The notes: generated from the sequence alone by a model not told the origin. Numbered from the stretch's first letter, positions 17,737 through 26,565 are shown. The stretch: 64,000 nucleotides of DNA from Aliivibrio fischeri (GCF_009727955.1 NZ_WOBR01000004.1:745724-809723), one strand, 5' to 3'. A program made the numbers and translations.

Positions 17737-18969
17737 CTACAGTGCACTTTGCGGTACATATATTTCAGATTCTCGATTTAGCGATTGGTACTCACCAAAC
17801 ATAGGCTTGCGTTCTAAGCAACGGCGCAACATATCTAACATTAGTGTTGAAATAATAGAGCGCATTTCATTATAGCTATAGTCTCGCTTCAGACTTACCA
17901 ACTGTCCCCACTCACCATACGATGTAGAAAGAGCTACAGCGACTTTTCCTTCAAGCATTGGTCCTGAAGATAAGCCAATTGATGTCTGTGTTCTTTCTCT
18001 TGTTGCTGCAGCTAATGCTAACGCAGCAGCCAATGGATCTTGTCCCGCCATTTGCTGGTCAACTTGAGATGATAAAATCCAACCTTGTTTCATATGAGAA
18101 CGAATTTGTTCATCCTCTTGCAACCAATTAGTTAACCACCCACCTGTCGCTTGTTCAGCAACCGTGAAGTTTAGTGAAAATTCATTTAAAAGTGCACCTA
18201 CGTTAGGTAGCATCGATTCATCAACACTCACCACATTATCACCAAGTAAATGATACATTTTCTCTAAAGTAGGAAAGCGTCCATCATGATTTTTAGGGCC
18301 AAACAATTTCACTTCAATAAATGGAAGTGCTGAACGGTAACCAATTTCAAAACCATGAGGTAAACGAACTTGTTGCAACTTATCTTGAATACCAGATTCT
18401 GATAAACCAAAGGTAAATAAACGGCTACATTCAGACGCTTCAACCATTGGATGCCATTGTTTCATTCGAGGCAAGATCTGGTGCTCTACCATCACTTTGA
18501 ATTCTGACGGTACACCTGGGGTAAAAATAACAATTGATTTGTTTATTTCAATAAAGAATCCACATGCAGTCCCTACCGGATTATCAATAAGTTGTGCACC
18601 TTCAGGTAGCATTGCTTGCTTGATATTACTGTGTGGCATTTCTTTACCTTGTTCAAGGTAACGAGCTTGCATGCGATCAAGCCAATATTGCGACATAACC
18701 AAATTGGTATTTAATACTTTTGCCGCAGCTTCACTAGAAATATCATCAGAGGTTGGACCTAAGCCACCATTAACAATTACGATTGATGCTTGATTAGTCT
18801 GATGGTGTATCTCTGCTACTAACGCATCAATGTTATCGCCGACAGTAGAGCGATTTGATAATTTGAAGCCATGTTGATAAAAAAGTTGCGACATCCAAGC
18901 AGCATTGGTATCAACAATATCACCATGTAAAACTTCTTCGCCTGTGCTAATCATTGCTACTTGCAACAT
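17737..18969 (-). CDS. CinA/YfaY family protein (NMN deamidase-related)
   Basis: A 410-residue protein. The N-terminal MoCF-like domain opens MLQVAMISTGEEVLHGDIVDTNA and contains VNGGLGPTSDD, the COG1058 signature. The C-terminal half (from about residue 255, NFTVAEQATGGWL) is related to the CinA pyrophosphate/NMN amidase domain, but the expected catalytic signature (AES(C/S)TGG) reads AEQATGG here, so deamidase activity is doubtful. The E. coli counterpart near nrdAB is YfaY. GGAAAGGTG precedes the ATG. Divergent from tyrP. Confidence 0.8.
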   Translation of the reverse strand: MLQVAMISTGEEVLHGDIVDTNAAWMSQLFYQHGFKLSNRSTVGDNIDALVAEIHHQTNQASIVIVNGGLGPTSDDISSEAAAKVLNTNLVMSQYWLDRMQARYLEQGKEMPHSNIKQAMLPEGAQLIDNPVGTACGFFIEINKSIVIFTPGVPSEFKVMVEHQILPRMKQWHPMVEASECSRLFTFGLSESGIQDKLQQVRLPHGFEIGYRSALPFIEVKLFGPKNHDGRFPTLEKMYHLLGDNVVSVDESMLPNVGALLNEFSLNFTVAEQATGGWLTNWLQEDEQIRSHMKQGWILSSQVDQQMAGQDPLAAALALAAATRERTQTSIGLSSGPMLEGKVAVALSTSYGEWGQLVSLKRDYSYNEMRSIISTLMLDMLRRCLERKPMFGEYQSLNRESEIYVPQSAL

Positions 18970-19088
18970 GCACCTTTCCTCTTTGATATTTCTATAATTA
19001 CTTCTAATTTATCACATATGTGACTTTAAAAAACCATCTTACTTTTAATTTTACTCTATTTTGATAAAAATGCCTTTCAGCCTTACCG

Positions 19089-19129
19089 TGTAAACATATA
19101 ATTACAGTAATTGTATTTATAATTGTACA
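19089..19129 (+). promoter_or_regulatory. Tandem TyrR boxes upstream of tyrP
   Basis: TGTAAACATATAATTACA (19089-19106) matches the TyrR consensus TGTAAA-N6-TTTACA at 11 of 12 conserved positions. A weaker second box, TGTATTTATAATTGTACA (19112-19129), matches 9 of 12 and starts 23 bp later. E. coli tyrP likewise carries a strong and a weak box. The sites are 90-130 nt before the ATG. Confidence 0.75.
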
Positions 19130-19219
19130 TTTTTATTGTATTCAATTCAGAATAGTCGTACATTTCTACCATCGAAAATAAGCACCCAAATTTACTCTAA
19201 TTTAAGAAAGAAGAAGTAT

Positions 19220-20392
19220 ATGAAGACAAAAGTACTTGGAAGCTCGTTAATTATAGCAGGAACAACCATAGGAGCTGGCATGTTAGCCCTACCTCTTGTT
19301 TCCGCTAGTCTAGGATTCTTTACAGCAAGTTTATTAATGATTGGTATTTGGGCAATCATGAGCTATACAAGTCTACTGATGTTAGAAGTTCATCAATATG
19401 GAGAACAGAGCGCAACGCTTCATAGTTTAGCTCGCCAATTTTTAGGAAAACACGGACAAAAAGTTGCAACCTTCTCTATGTTGTTTCTTTTTTACGCTTT
19501 GTGTGCGGCTTACATTGCAGGAGGAAGTGAACAATTTCATTCTAAATTAAATGAGCTGCTTCCTTTTGAGTTTTCAAATTTTACATCAACGATTATCTTT
19601 ACCTGTATTGTTGCAACCATCATTACATTTGGTACGAAAACAGTTGATATTATTAACCGTGGTTTATTCACGTTAAAATTAGTTATGTTAGTTTCTATTC
19701 TATTCTTTTTAACGCCAAGTATTACTGGAGAATACCTATTAGCATTGCCTGTTGAGCAAGGTGTATTTATTACAGCATTACCCGTTATTTTCACTTCGTT
19801 TGGATTTCATGGCAGTATTCCAGCAATCGTGAACTACCTTGAATTAGATGTTAAAAAGATCAAAATAAGTCTATTAGTGGGTTCTTCCCTACCTTTAATT
19901 GTTTACTTATTTTGGCAAGGAATGACATTAGGCTTGTTGTCACAAAATGAATTTGGCCAAATAAACGGACTAAATCAATTCATCACTGAAATTCAAAGCA
20001 CAATAGATCACCAATTTATTCAACAAGCACTCTCTTTGTTTGCCGATCTTGCGCTATTAACCTCATTCATTGGTGTCAGTTTGGGATTATTTGAATTTTT
20101 ACGTGATTCATCTAAAAAATGGCAACAATCATCAATTGTGACCGCTTTATTAACTTACACGCCACCATTATTATTTGCTTTGTTCTACCCACAAGGCTTT
20201 ATCATGGCTTTAGGCTATGCTGCTATTGCTCTTGTTATTCTTGCTCTATTCTTGCCGGTAGCTTTAGTTATTTCAGCGAGAAAAACTAAAAAAGGATCTG
20301 AATACCAAGTAATCGGTGGTAACGGAGCACTCTTATTGGTCGTTGCTTTTGGTGTACTTATTATTATGAGTCAACTTTTCAGTTCTCTATAA
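19220..20392 (+). CDS. tyrP: Tyrosine-specific permease (HAAAP family)
   Basis: A 390-residue integral membrane transporter with about 11 hydrophobic helices. The first helix, LGSSLIIAGTTIGAGMLALP, is near identical to E. coli TyrP, as is LLMLEVHQYG after helix 2. It imports tyrosine with protons across the inner membrane. An open frame reaches a start at 19136, but the ATG at 19220, preceded by AAGAAAGAAG, gives the usual TyrP N-terminus. Strong and weak TyrR boxes upstream support tyrosine or aromatic control. Two more distant HAAAP paralogues are at 47.2-49.7 kb. Confidence 0.88.
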   Translation: MKTKVLGSSLIIAGTTIGAGMLALPLVSASLGFFTASLLMIGIWAIMSYTSLLMLEVHQYGEQSATLHSLARQFLGKHGQKVATFSMLFLFYALCAAYIAGGSEQFHSKLNELLPFEFSNFTSTIIFTCIVATIITFGTKTVDIINRGLFTLKLVMLVSILFFLTPSITGEYLLALPVEQGVFITALPVIFTSFGFHGSIPAIVNYLELDVKKIKISLLVGSSLPLIVYLFWQGMTLGLLSQNEFGQINGLNQFITEIQSTIDHQFIQQALSLFADLALLTSFIGVSLGLFEFLRDSSKKWQQSSIVTALLTYTPPLLFALFYPQGFIMALGYAAIALVILALFLPVALVISARKTKKGSEYQVIGGNGALLLVVAFGVLIIMSQLFSSL

Positions 20393-20417
20393 CAACTTAA
20401 TTATTGATCTTTTGTTG

Positions 20418-20467
20418 AGCCAGTTTGTCTACATTTAACCTAGATAAACTGGCTCTTCTTATTTTTA
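20418..20467 (+). terminator. Intrinsic terminator after tyrP
   Basis: GAGCCAGTTT...AAACTGGCTC with inner CTA/TAG pairing, followed by TTCTTATTTTT. Confidence 0.8.
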
Positions 20468-20540
20468 TGTTTTGCATTTTTTCTCGAATAGTAGATAATT
20501 GTGAACTAGCTCAGAAATTTAACTGTATTAAGGACTTTTC

Positions 20541-21455
20541 GTGAAAAAACAAGCAATAGCCGGTTTGCTTTTAGGGTGTACAGCATCAACAAATGCTTTC
20601 GCACTGGATACTAATAGCGCTTATGATATGGATTATCAAGACGACTGTTCTACTAATATCTACTCTAGCTATTGTTCAAATGCGTCATTTGATTTTTCTC
20701 CAATGCGCTTAGATGGTGAGACACCTTCTAAAGTTGCTGAAAATGATTCCCTAGCACAAAGCACACAATTACCGCACTACCTTCGCGTATCAGATGAGCG
20801 TGACTGGGACTACCTAATGGAACAGTCATACACTATTCTAGGTTTAAGTGTTGCAACTGTTGGTTTAATGACTTTTCTTCCTGAAAGCATCACTAAGTGG
20901 GATTCTGAAGATTCAAGCATTAAAAACCTAGGCTCTAAGTGGAAAGATAACGTAAGCCAAGGCCCTGTATGGGATAAAGATGAGCACTTCTTAAACTATG
21001 TAATGCATCCTTACTTTGGTGGTGTTTACTATACAGCAGCTCGTCACGCAGGCTTTAACGAGTTTGAATCTTTCTTATACTCGACAACAATGTCAACATT
21101 CTTCTGGGAGTATGGTGTAGAGGCATTTGCTGAAGTACCATCTATTCAAGATTTATTCGTTACTCCATTCTTTGGTGCTGTTGTCGGTGAAGTAATGCTT
21201 CAACAAGAACTTCGTATTACCGAAAATGGTGGCGAAGTAATGGGCTCTGAAACATTAGGTAGCGTAAGTCTATTCTTCTTAAACCCTGTTGGTCATATCC
21301 ATTACTGGGTAACCGATGCTTGGGGTGATGAGACAGAAGTTAATCTAGCTTACAACGCATGGTTTAGTAATGGTGATGCTGCTCAATACGCTTACGATGC
21401 GGGTATGCCTTATACCGACCAGTTTATCGGCCTTGAAGTGAAACTTAAATTCTAA
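20541..21455 (+). CDS. DUF3943 family exported protein
   Basis: A 304-residue protein with a Sec signal peptide (cleavage about residue 21, AFA-LD). The mature part has a hydrophobic stretch (YTILGLSVATVGLMTFLPES) and the DUF3943 core: HFLNYVMHPYFGGVYYTAAR, FFWEYGVEAF, and LFVTPFFGAVVGE. These motifs and the C-terminal LEVKLKF ending with an aromatic suggest an outer membrane or periplasmic location. Function is unknown. Monocistronic, ended by a terminator. Confidence 0.8.
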   Translation: MKKQAIAGLLLGCTASTNAFALDTNSAYDMDYQDDCSTNIYSSYCSNASFDFSPMRLDGETPSKVAENDSLAQSTQLPHYLRVSDERDWDYLMEQSYTILGLSVATVGLMTFLPESITKWDSEDSSIKNLGSKWKDNVSQGPVWDKDEHFLNYVMHPYFGGVYYTAARHAGFNEFESFLYSTTMSTFFWEYGVEAFAEVPSIQDLFVTPFFGAVVGEVMLQQELRITENGGEVMGSETLGSVSLFFLNPVGHIHYWVTDAWGDETEVNLAYNAWFSNGDAAQYAYDAGMPYTDQFIGLEVKLKF

Positions 21456-21480
21456 ATTCACATCAATCAGAATGACAAAA

Positions 21481-21512
21481 ATAAAGGGCATCTTAGTATG
21501 CCCTTTATTTTT
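21481..21512 (+). terminator. Intrinsic terminator after DUF3943 gene
   Basis: ATAAAGGGCAT/ATGCCCTTTAT 11-bp stem followed by TTTTTAT. Confidence 0.88.
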
Positions 21513-21568
21513 ATAATTAGATGGTCATTAATGGAATTGGTACTATCTAAACATCATTTTCAAGGCAC

Positions 21569-21590
21569 AAAAAAACCGAGGTAATCTCGG
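21569..21590 (-). terminator. Intrinsic terminator for the Lys/Ala-rich gene (minus strand)
   Basis: CCGAG/CTCGG stem with a 5-nt loop; on the minus strand it is followed by seven T. It lies 35 nt past the stop of the gene ending at 21625. Confidence 0.8.
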
Positions 21591-21624
21591 CTTCTTTGTG
21601 TCTATAAAATAGTTTATTAAACGA

Positions 21625-22011
21625 TTAAGCCGCTTTATAAATCACTTTATTACCAGCAAGTTGTTCACGTACAACTAGGTTTTCTTCAACTAGCTTCTTC
21701 AAGCCACCTGTTGCCCATGCTGCCGCTTTTGCTTCTTCTTGACCAGCTGCAAGACCAATTTCTTTTGAATTGATGCCTTCAGGATTTTGACAAACAATGT
21801 CAAATACAGTCTGTTGCTTTGGCGTAAGTGCGATGTCTGTTGCTGCTGCTTTTGGTGCTTCTGCAACTACTGCTTCCACTTTTTTCTCAACTGGTTTAGC
21901 TACTTTTGCAGGTTTAGCTGCTTTTTTCACTTCAGTTTTTGGTGCAGTAACTTTAGCTTTAATGCGTTTATGCAGCTTAGACTGAACTTTACGTTTGTGA
22001 GCAATTTTCAT
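21625..22011 (-). CDS. Lys/Ala-rich tail plus winged-helix domain protein
   Basis: A 128-residue protein. Residues 1-60 are basic and low-complexity (Lys, Ala, Pro, Val; H1-like repeats such as KKAAKPAKVAKPVEKKVEA). Residues 63-128 (LTPKQQTVFDIVCQNPEGI, then LKKLVEENLVVREQLAGNK) look like a compact winged helix. This layout suggests non-specific nucleoid binding through the tail and a DNA-reading domain, but no specific function is known. The H1-like comparison is by composition only. Preceded by a terminator-less 200-nt gap and followed by its own terminator. Confidence 0.65.
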   Translation of the reverse strand: MKIAHKRKVQSKLHKRIKAKVTAPKTEVKKAAKPAKVAKPVEKKVEAVVAEAPKAAATDIALTPKQQTVFDIVCQNPEGINSKEIGLAAGQEEAKAAAWATGGLKKLVEENLVVREQLAGNKVIYKAA

Positions 22012-22084
22012 GAAACTTAAACTCCGTTGCGCTATATCTATATTTGTGAGTTACCCTCTCAAATTGATAGCGGAAAAAAGATGT

Positions 22085-22154
22085 CAATTCCTAAAATGTA
22101 ACCCAAATAGTTGTATTGGAATTGGCGAAGCGCGTTTTATACCAAAAAACGCGC
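22085..22154. other. Two nested hairpins in a non-coding gap
   Basis: CAATTCC/GGAATTG arms (22085-22123 region) are followed at 22130-22154 by a perfect 9-bp GC-rich stem GCGCGTTTT/AAAACGCGC with a 7-nt loop. There is no T-run in either direction after the second stem, so a normal terminator is unlikely. Could be part of a small RNA or an mRNA 3' structure of ycbL. Confidence 0.3.
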
Positions 22155-22213
22155 CATATTTATAGACATGACGACACTGTATGGTGAAAAGTCCGTCACT
22201 TTTACAAAATTTC

Positions 22214-22867
22214 TTACCAAAGTGGCATTTTATCAGCGACAAATGGGTTAGTTTGACGCTCGTGACCAAATGTTGACTCTGGACCATGACCTGGTACAAA
22301 TCTCATGTCATTACCTAATGGCCACAGTTTTGTTTTAATAGAAGAAATAAGCGTATCAAAGTCCCCTTTAGGGAAATCTGAACGACCAATAGCACCTTTA
22401 AACAGTACATCGCCAACGAATGCCATTTTTGCTTCTTGATTAAACAGTACTACGTGACCTGGAGTATGACCCGGCGTATGCAGAACGTCTAATTTTTGAT
22501 TACCAAACTCAATCACATCACCTTCATTTAACCATTGGCTTGGCTCAAATGCCTCTGTGTGAGGGAAACCAAATCGCTCACTTTGGTTTGGAAGACCTTG
22601 CAACCAGAAATTATCTTCTTTATGCGGACCAACAATCGTTGCATTAGTAATAGCAGCCAGATCTTCTGTACCACCTACATGATCTAAATGACCATGAGTT
22701 AATACCATATGCACAACATCAACATTTAATGCCTCAATTGCTTGTTTCAGCAATTGAACATCACCACCAGGATCGATCACAACGCCTTTCATGGTTTCAT
22801 CACACCATACGATTGAACAATTTTGCTCGTATGAAGTCACAGGAATAATTTGATATTGTAAGCTCAT
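22214..22867 (-). CDS. ycbL: MBL-fold hydrolase YcbL (type II glyoxalase-like)
   Basis: A 217-residue metallo-beta-lactamase-fold hydrolase matching E. coli YcbL. The zinc-binding motif LTHGHLDHVGG is near residue 58, with further ligands in TPGHTPGHVV and FVGDVLFKG and the C-terminal FVPGHGPEST. YcbL homologues hydrolyse S-lactoylglutathione. In E. coli ycbL sits with ycbB and ycbK; here those two are at 60.5-62.8 kb, so the cluster is split. ATG at 22867 with a nearby GGAAGAG. Confidence 0.9.
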   Translation of the reverse strand: MSLQYQIIPVTSYEQNCSIVWCDETMKGVVIDPGGDVQLLKQAIEALNVDVVHMVLTHGHLDHVGGTEDLAAITNATIVGPHKEDNFWLQGLPNQSERFGFPHTEAFEPSQWLNEGDVIEFGNQKLDVLHTPGHTPGHVVLFNQEAKMAFVGDVLFKGAIGRSDFPKGDFDTLISSIKTKLWPLGNDMRFVPGHGPESTFGHERQTNPFVADKMPLW

Positions 22868-22911
22868 ATTTGTCTCTTCCTAAAATAATTACACTAAGAA
22901 TAGCACGGCTA

Positions 22912-24030
22912 TTATTTTAGGGGAATTCGATTCCAATGGTTATCCCACATCACATTCGTTTGATGACTTGTGACAATACCACTTTCAGTTCTGTTAACCA
23001 CTTTTCCGGCTCCTGAGCTAATATGCCATTGCGGTGAATTAAGTCCACTTTGCTCAACCACCACACCAGACGCATCCACGAGTGATGCAATCTCAGTTAA
23101 CTGGTTTGTCTCAAGATCCCAGACACCATAGCAATTTCCTCGAGGAGATGTGGCAACAACATGTGTTCCTAATACAGCAATGCTTGCTATGTAATGATTA
23201 AATCTAAGCCATTCTTCAGGTTCTGCTTTCAGTGGAATTAAAGCCCCACCCCGTTGATGTATTGCCACTAAAGGAACACCATCTTCTGGCTCTCCTCGAT
23301 ATTGCTGACCACATAACACGCGTCCGTCATGAGTTTGAGATAAATGGCGAATACTTAACTTATGATCGGCTAATCCAACACGTTCAACCACTTTTCCAGA
23401 CTCAGTAGACAAGTAGACTAACGCTGGTTGCATCGACTCTAAATTTAAGGGCGTTCTACCATCTGTATGAACGCCACCAACACCTATCGCTAATGTTGTG
23501 TCATCAACACGGATCACTTCATGAGGGCCAATACCAAAGCCTGAAAATTCATTTACTTTAATTAACTGGTGATCACGCAATTGATAAACACCAATAATGC
23601 CTTGGCTCGTCTTCTTTTCTCCTTCTGTGGTATACAAAGTCATTCCATCAGAAGAAAACACACCATGACCATAAAAATAGCGGTCAGGGCTAGACGCAGT
23701 AATGGCATAACTTTTACCGGTTTCTATATTAAACAACTGCATATAGTTACCAGGGCGTCGAGCAAATGCGACACCTAACTCACCATTAGGGGAGATAGCA
23801 ACACCATGACCTCTTTCTGGTAGTGGAATCGAATAAATTGGGTAACCGTTACTGTCCGCAACAACCGCACTAAAATGCCCATTAGCGGTACGAGAGCAAG
23901 ATACCAATGCCGCTTTTTCTCTCTGAAGCGACGAAGAAGAACACGCTGTTAGCCATGGTGACAATGCCAAAGCAGCCGCACTACTTTTTAATAACTTACG
24001 TTTATGATTATCAATCGCCATCAGTTGCAT
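22912..24030 (-). CDS. DUF1513 beta-propeller-like exported protein
   Basis: A 372-residue protein. It starts with a basic segment then a hydrophobic stretch ending in SPWLTACSSSS, which reads as a lipoprotein-type signal (lipobox LTAC). The remainder shows seven-bladed-propeller style repeats (GHGVAISPNGELGVAFARRPG, HGVFSSDGMTLYTTE, GIGPHEVIRVDDTTLAIGVGG), typical of DUF1513. The ATG at 24030 overlaps the end of the upstream imelysin gene; ATG 24021 is an alternative. Last gene of the iron-type cluster. A carrier or scaffold role in the periplasm is inferred from context. Confidence 0.8.
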   Translation of the reverse strand: MQLMAIDNHKRKLLKSSAAALALSPWLTACSSSSLQREKAALVSCSRTANGHFSAVVADSNGYPIYSIPLPERGHGVAISPNGELGVAFARRPGNYMQLFNIETGKSYAITASSPDRYFYGHGVFSSDGMTLYTTEGEKKTSQGIIGVYQLRDHQLIKVNEFSGFGIGPHEVIRVDDTTLAIGVGGVHTDGRTPLNLESMQPALVYLSTESGKVVERVGLADHKLSIRHLSQTHDGRVLCGQQYRGEPEDGVPLVAIHQRGGALIPLKAEPEEWLRFNHYIASIAVLGTHVVATSPRGNCYGVWDLETNQLTEIASLVDASGVVVEQSGLNSPQWHISSGAGKVVNRTESGIVTSHQTNVMWDNHWNRIPLK

Positions 24031-25021
24031 TGAACCCTATTACAATATTCAACTCTATCGCTACTTCTTCATGAATTAGGTACTTCAAATACTCTAATTT
24101 GTTATATAAAGAGAGTGTATCTTGATAGCCTGATTTAGTTTGCAATGCAGCAAACAACGACGAAGATGCAGGCCACGATGCTAATGTAGAATCAAAATGA
24201 TCATTAATTCGATCGGCTAACTCTGCATGCCCTTGCTTACGTAAATAATTATCAAGACCGACACCATTAGCTATATAAAGTGTGCGCATTGCTTCAACAT
24301 TGTATTTAAGCCACGTTAATGACTTTTCTGAACGCCATGACTCAGCAAAATATGGACGTGGTTGTCCAATTTTTGCCAGTGGACGACTCAGTTTTTTCAT
24401 ACTGTAATCAAGTTGATTCGCTAACAACGCAATATATTCATTTAGCCACATTGTTTGATCAAATTCAGACCATGGATTAACTTGCCATGCTTGTTCTATT
24501 TTTTGCGTATTAAGCGCCAAATTGCGTGTAATCGCATTACCCAACTGACACGCTTCAGGTTGTGGTAACGTAGATGATTGATCAAACAGCAACCATTCAA
24601 CAGCTCCAAGACCTTGAGTGGTCACACTTTGCTGTTGAATTAACTTACTATTCCAACTCAGATCTTGTTGTAATAACTGAGACATTTTTCGACCTGTTGT
24701 ATTTTTTTTATCCGGCCAAAATTGAATATTCCAATTTAATGTAAGTGCTGCTTCCGGGCCCCTTTCTTGCCCTTGTAATGCCATCCAAGAGTGCATTGTT
24801 TGCTGCCACTGTTCTTCAACTTCTCGTTTATCAGCTTGCTTTACACAGTAAGATTCAAACTTTTGCGCTAGTTGTAAACTTGATTCAGCTAAACGTTGAG
24901 CGGATTGTTGCTCAATAGCATAAACTTGCTCAATCATTTCATTTGATGTCGAGGTTTGGCTAGTACTTTGACAGGCAGCAAGCAAAACCGTACTGCTTAG
25001 TAATAGATACTTAGGTTTCAT
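24011..25021 (-). CDS. Imelysin family lipoprotein, degenerate metal motif
   Basis: A 336-residue protein with a lipobox near residue 16 (LLAACQST). It has the imelysin helical-bundle pattern, including QWQQTMHSWMALQ and LSRPLAKIGQPRP. The conserved imelysin GxHxxE motif reads GLGAVEW here: the His is replaced by Gly while Glu is kept, so metal binding at that site is doubtful. AAGGA precedes the ATG. It is the third gene of the cluster and overlaps DUF1513 by 20 nt. A partner, not a duplicate, of the first imelysin. Confidence 0.82.
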   Translation of the reverse strand: MKPKYLLLSSTVLLAACQSTSQTSTSNEMIEQVYAIEQQSAQRLAESSLQLAQKFESYCVKQADKREVEEQWQQTMHSWMALQGQERGPEAALTLNWNIQFWPDKKNTTGRKMSQLLQQDLSWNSKLIQQQSVTTQGLGAVEWLLFDQSSTLPQPEACQLGNAITRNLALNTQKIEQAWQVNPWSEFDQTMWLNEYIALLANQLDYSMKKLSRPLAKIGQPRPYFAESWRSEKSLTWLKYNVEAMRTLYIANGVGLDNYLRKQGHAELADRINDHFDSTLASWPASSSLFAALQTKSGYQDTLSLYNKLEYLKYLIHEEVAIELNIVIGFNATDGD

Positions 25022-25031
25022 TGCTTATCCT

Positions 25032-26435
25032 TTATAATGAGTTCAGAAATTCAAGTAACGCATTGCGATCTTGCGTTGATAATTTAACTACGGCATCACG
25101 AGCTGTTTGAGCTTCACCACCATGCCAAAGAATCGCTTCTAATGCATTTCTAGCTCGACCATCATGAAGCATTTCTGTATGTCCATTCACTTCCTGTGTA
25201 TAGCCAAGTCCCCACAATGGCGGCGTTCGCCATTCTTGCCCATTCGCTAAAAACTCCGGTCTATTATCTGCAAGTCCTTCCCCCATATCATGAAGTAGTA
25301 AATCAGTATAAGGGTGAATTAACTGGTTAGATAACGCAGGTCTGTTTTTAATTTTTGCTGTTTGTATATTGCTTTTATGACAGCTTTCACAGCCAATATC
25401 TTTAAATAGTTTTTGACCTTTAATAACTTCGGGATCATTTACATTTCGACGAACTGGAACCGCTAAATGCTGAGAATAAAATTCAACAAAATTTAAAATC
25501 TTATCGCTAACCTCAGGCTCACCGCCATGGGGAAGCTTCGCACATGCTGCCTGAGCCTGAGTACAATCATCTTTTGGGAACATATTACTCGTTAAGCCTA
25601 AATCCCCGTTAAACGCTGCCGCATTTTGTTGCATAAGTGTCGGTTGTCCAGCTTTCCAACCAAAACGTCCTAATTCAAGTTGCTTTGTTTTTGCATCCCA
25701 CACTCGGTTTGCTTTACCTGAAACGCCTTTATTTTCATTCTTTTGTTGTTCAGCAAAACCAAGGATTGTTTTTTCAGGGATCGATTCTAATAAACCTAAA
25801 CCGATCATTGGTGGGGCAATTCGTGCAGACATCATTACATTCTCATCCATGTCACCATAAGCTAATTCAGTAATGGTCAAATTTGGCTTACGCAATGTGA
25901 CAACGTAACCATCAGAAAGCGTTACAGATAGATCATTATAGGTAATGTGTATTTGTCCTTCTGGTTTTAATCCAGATAACGAGAAATCTTGAAGCTGCCC
26001 ACCATAAGTAGGCTCAGGGATCACCCCTTCTAAAAGAATGCGTTTTTTCTGCTCTGGAGTAAAAGCAGGAATACTTAATCGAACAAGCATAGATACAGCA
26101 TTTGTATCGCCTTCTCGAGGAGCATGTCCTCTACCATCTTTAATATGACAATTCTGACAACCGTTAGTATTAAATAAAGGGCCGAGTCCATCTCTGGCAT
26201 CTGTTGACGCGGGTGCTTGTACCCAAGGATTACGAAAGAAACTGTTACCGACACTAAAGTCTAGTCGTTTACTCATAGGTAAATTTGCAGCAGGTAAGGA
26301 GAAGGCATTCTGCCCCTCTTTTTTTACACTTGTCTTACCACCAGAGGCAACATCAATAGGGTTAACATCAGCTGAGAAAGAAGAAAAAGAAAATGTAGAT
26401 AATAAAGTTATTGCTCCAAGCATTGCGGGTTTCAT
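25032..26435 (-). CDS. Di-heme oxidoreductase family protein (DUF1111)
   Basis: A 467-residue protein with a signal peptide (about residues 1-23, SFSA-DV) and two CxxCH heme c motifs: NGCQNCHIKDGRG near residue 95 and IGCESCHKSN near 352. This is the DUF1111/di-heme peroxidase-like family, periplasmic. The ORF could begin at 26459 or 26447; the ATG at 26435 gives the cleanest signal peptide. Together with two imelysins and DUF1513 it forms a conserved iron-associated cassette (known in V. cholerae around VC1264). A redox role in iron uptake is inferred. Confidence 0.85.
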   Translation of the reverse strand: MKPAMLGAITLLSTFSFSSFSADVNPIDVASGGKTSVKKEGQNAFSLPAANLPMSKRLDFSVGNSFFRNPWVQAPASTDARDGLGPLFNTNGCQNCHIKDGRGHAPREGDTNAVSMLVRLSIPAFTPEQKKRILLEGVIPEPTYGGQLQDFSLSGLKPEGQIHITYNDLSVTLSDGYVVTLRKPNLTITELAYGDMDENVMMSARIAPPMIGLGLLESIPEKTILGFAEQQKNENKGVSGKANRVWDAKTKQLELGRFGWKAGQPTLMQQNAAAFNGDLGLTSNMFPKDDCTQAQAACAKLPHGGEPEVSDKILNFVEFYSQHLAVPVRRNVNDPEVIKGQKLFKDIGCESCHKSNIQTAKIKNRPALSNQLIHPYTDLLLHDMGEGLADNRPEFLANGQEWRTPPLWGLGYTQEVNGHTEMLHDGRARNALEAILWHGGEAQTARDAVVKLSTQDRNALLEFLNSL

Positions 26436-26523
26436 AAAGTCGCACATCCTGATCGTCATATTATTATGGGTATCGATGGGTATTGTTTATCGTTATTATT
26501 TCAATAACCACAATAGAAAAAAG

Positions 26524-26565
26524 AAAAGAGCTCAATCACTAAATCGGGGGAAATGTGATTGAGCT
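26524..26565 (-). terminator. Hairpin between irpA and the di-heme gene (minus strand)
   Basis: Perfect 11-bp stem AGCTCAATCAC/GTGATTGAGCT with a 15-nt loop, followed on the minus strand by CTTTTCTTTTTTC. It lies 50 nt after the irpA stop, so it may act as a partial terminator within the cluster. Confidence 0.65.
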
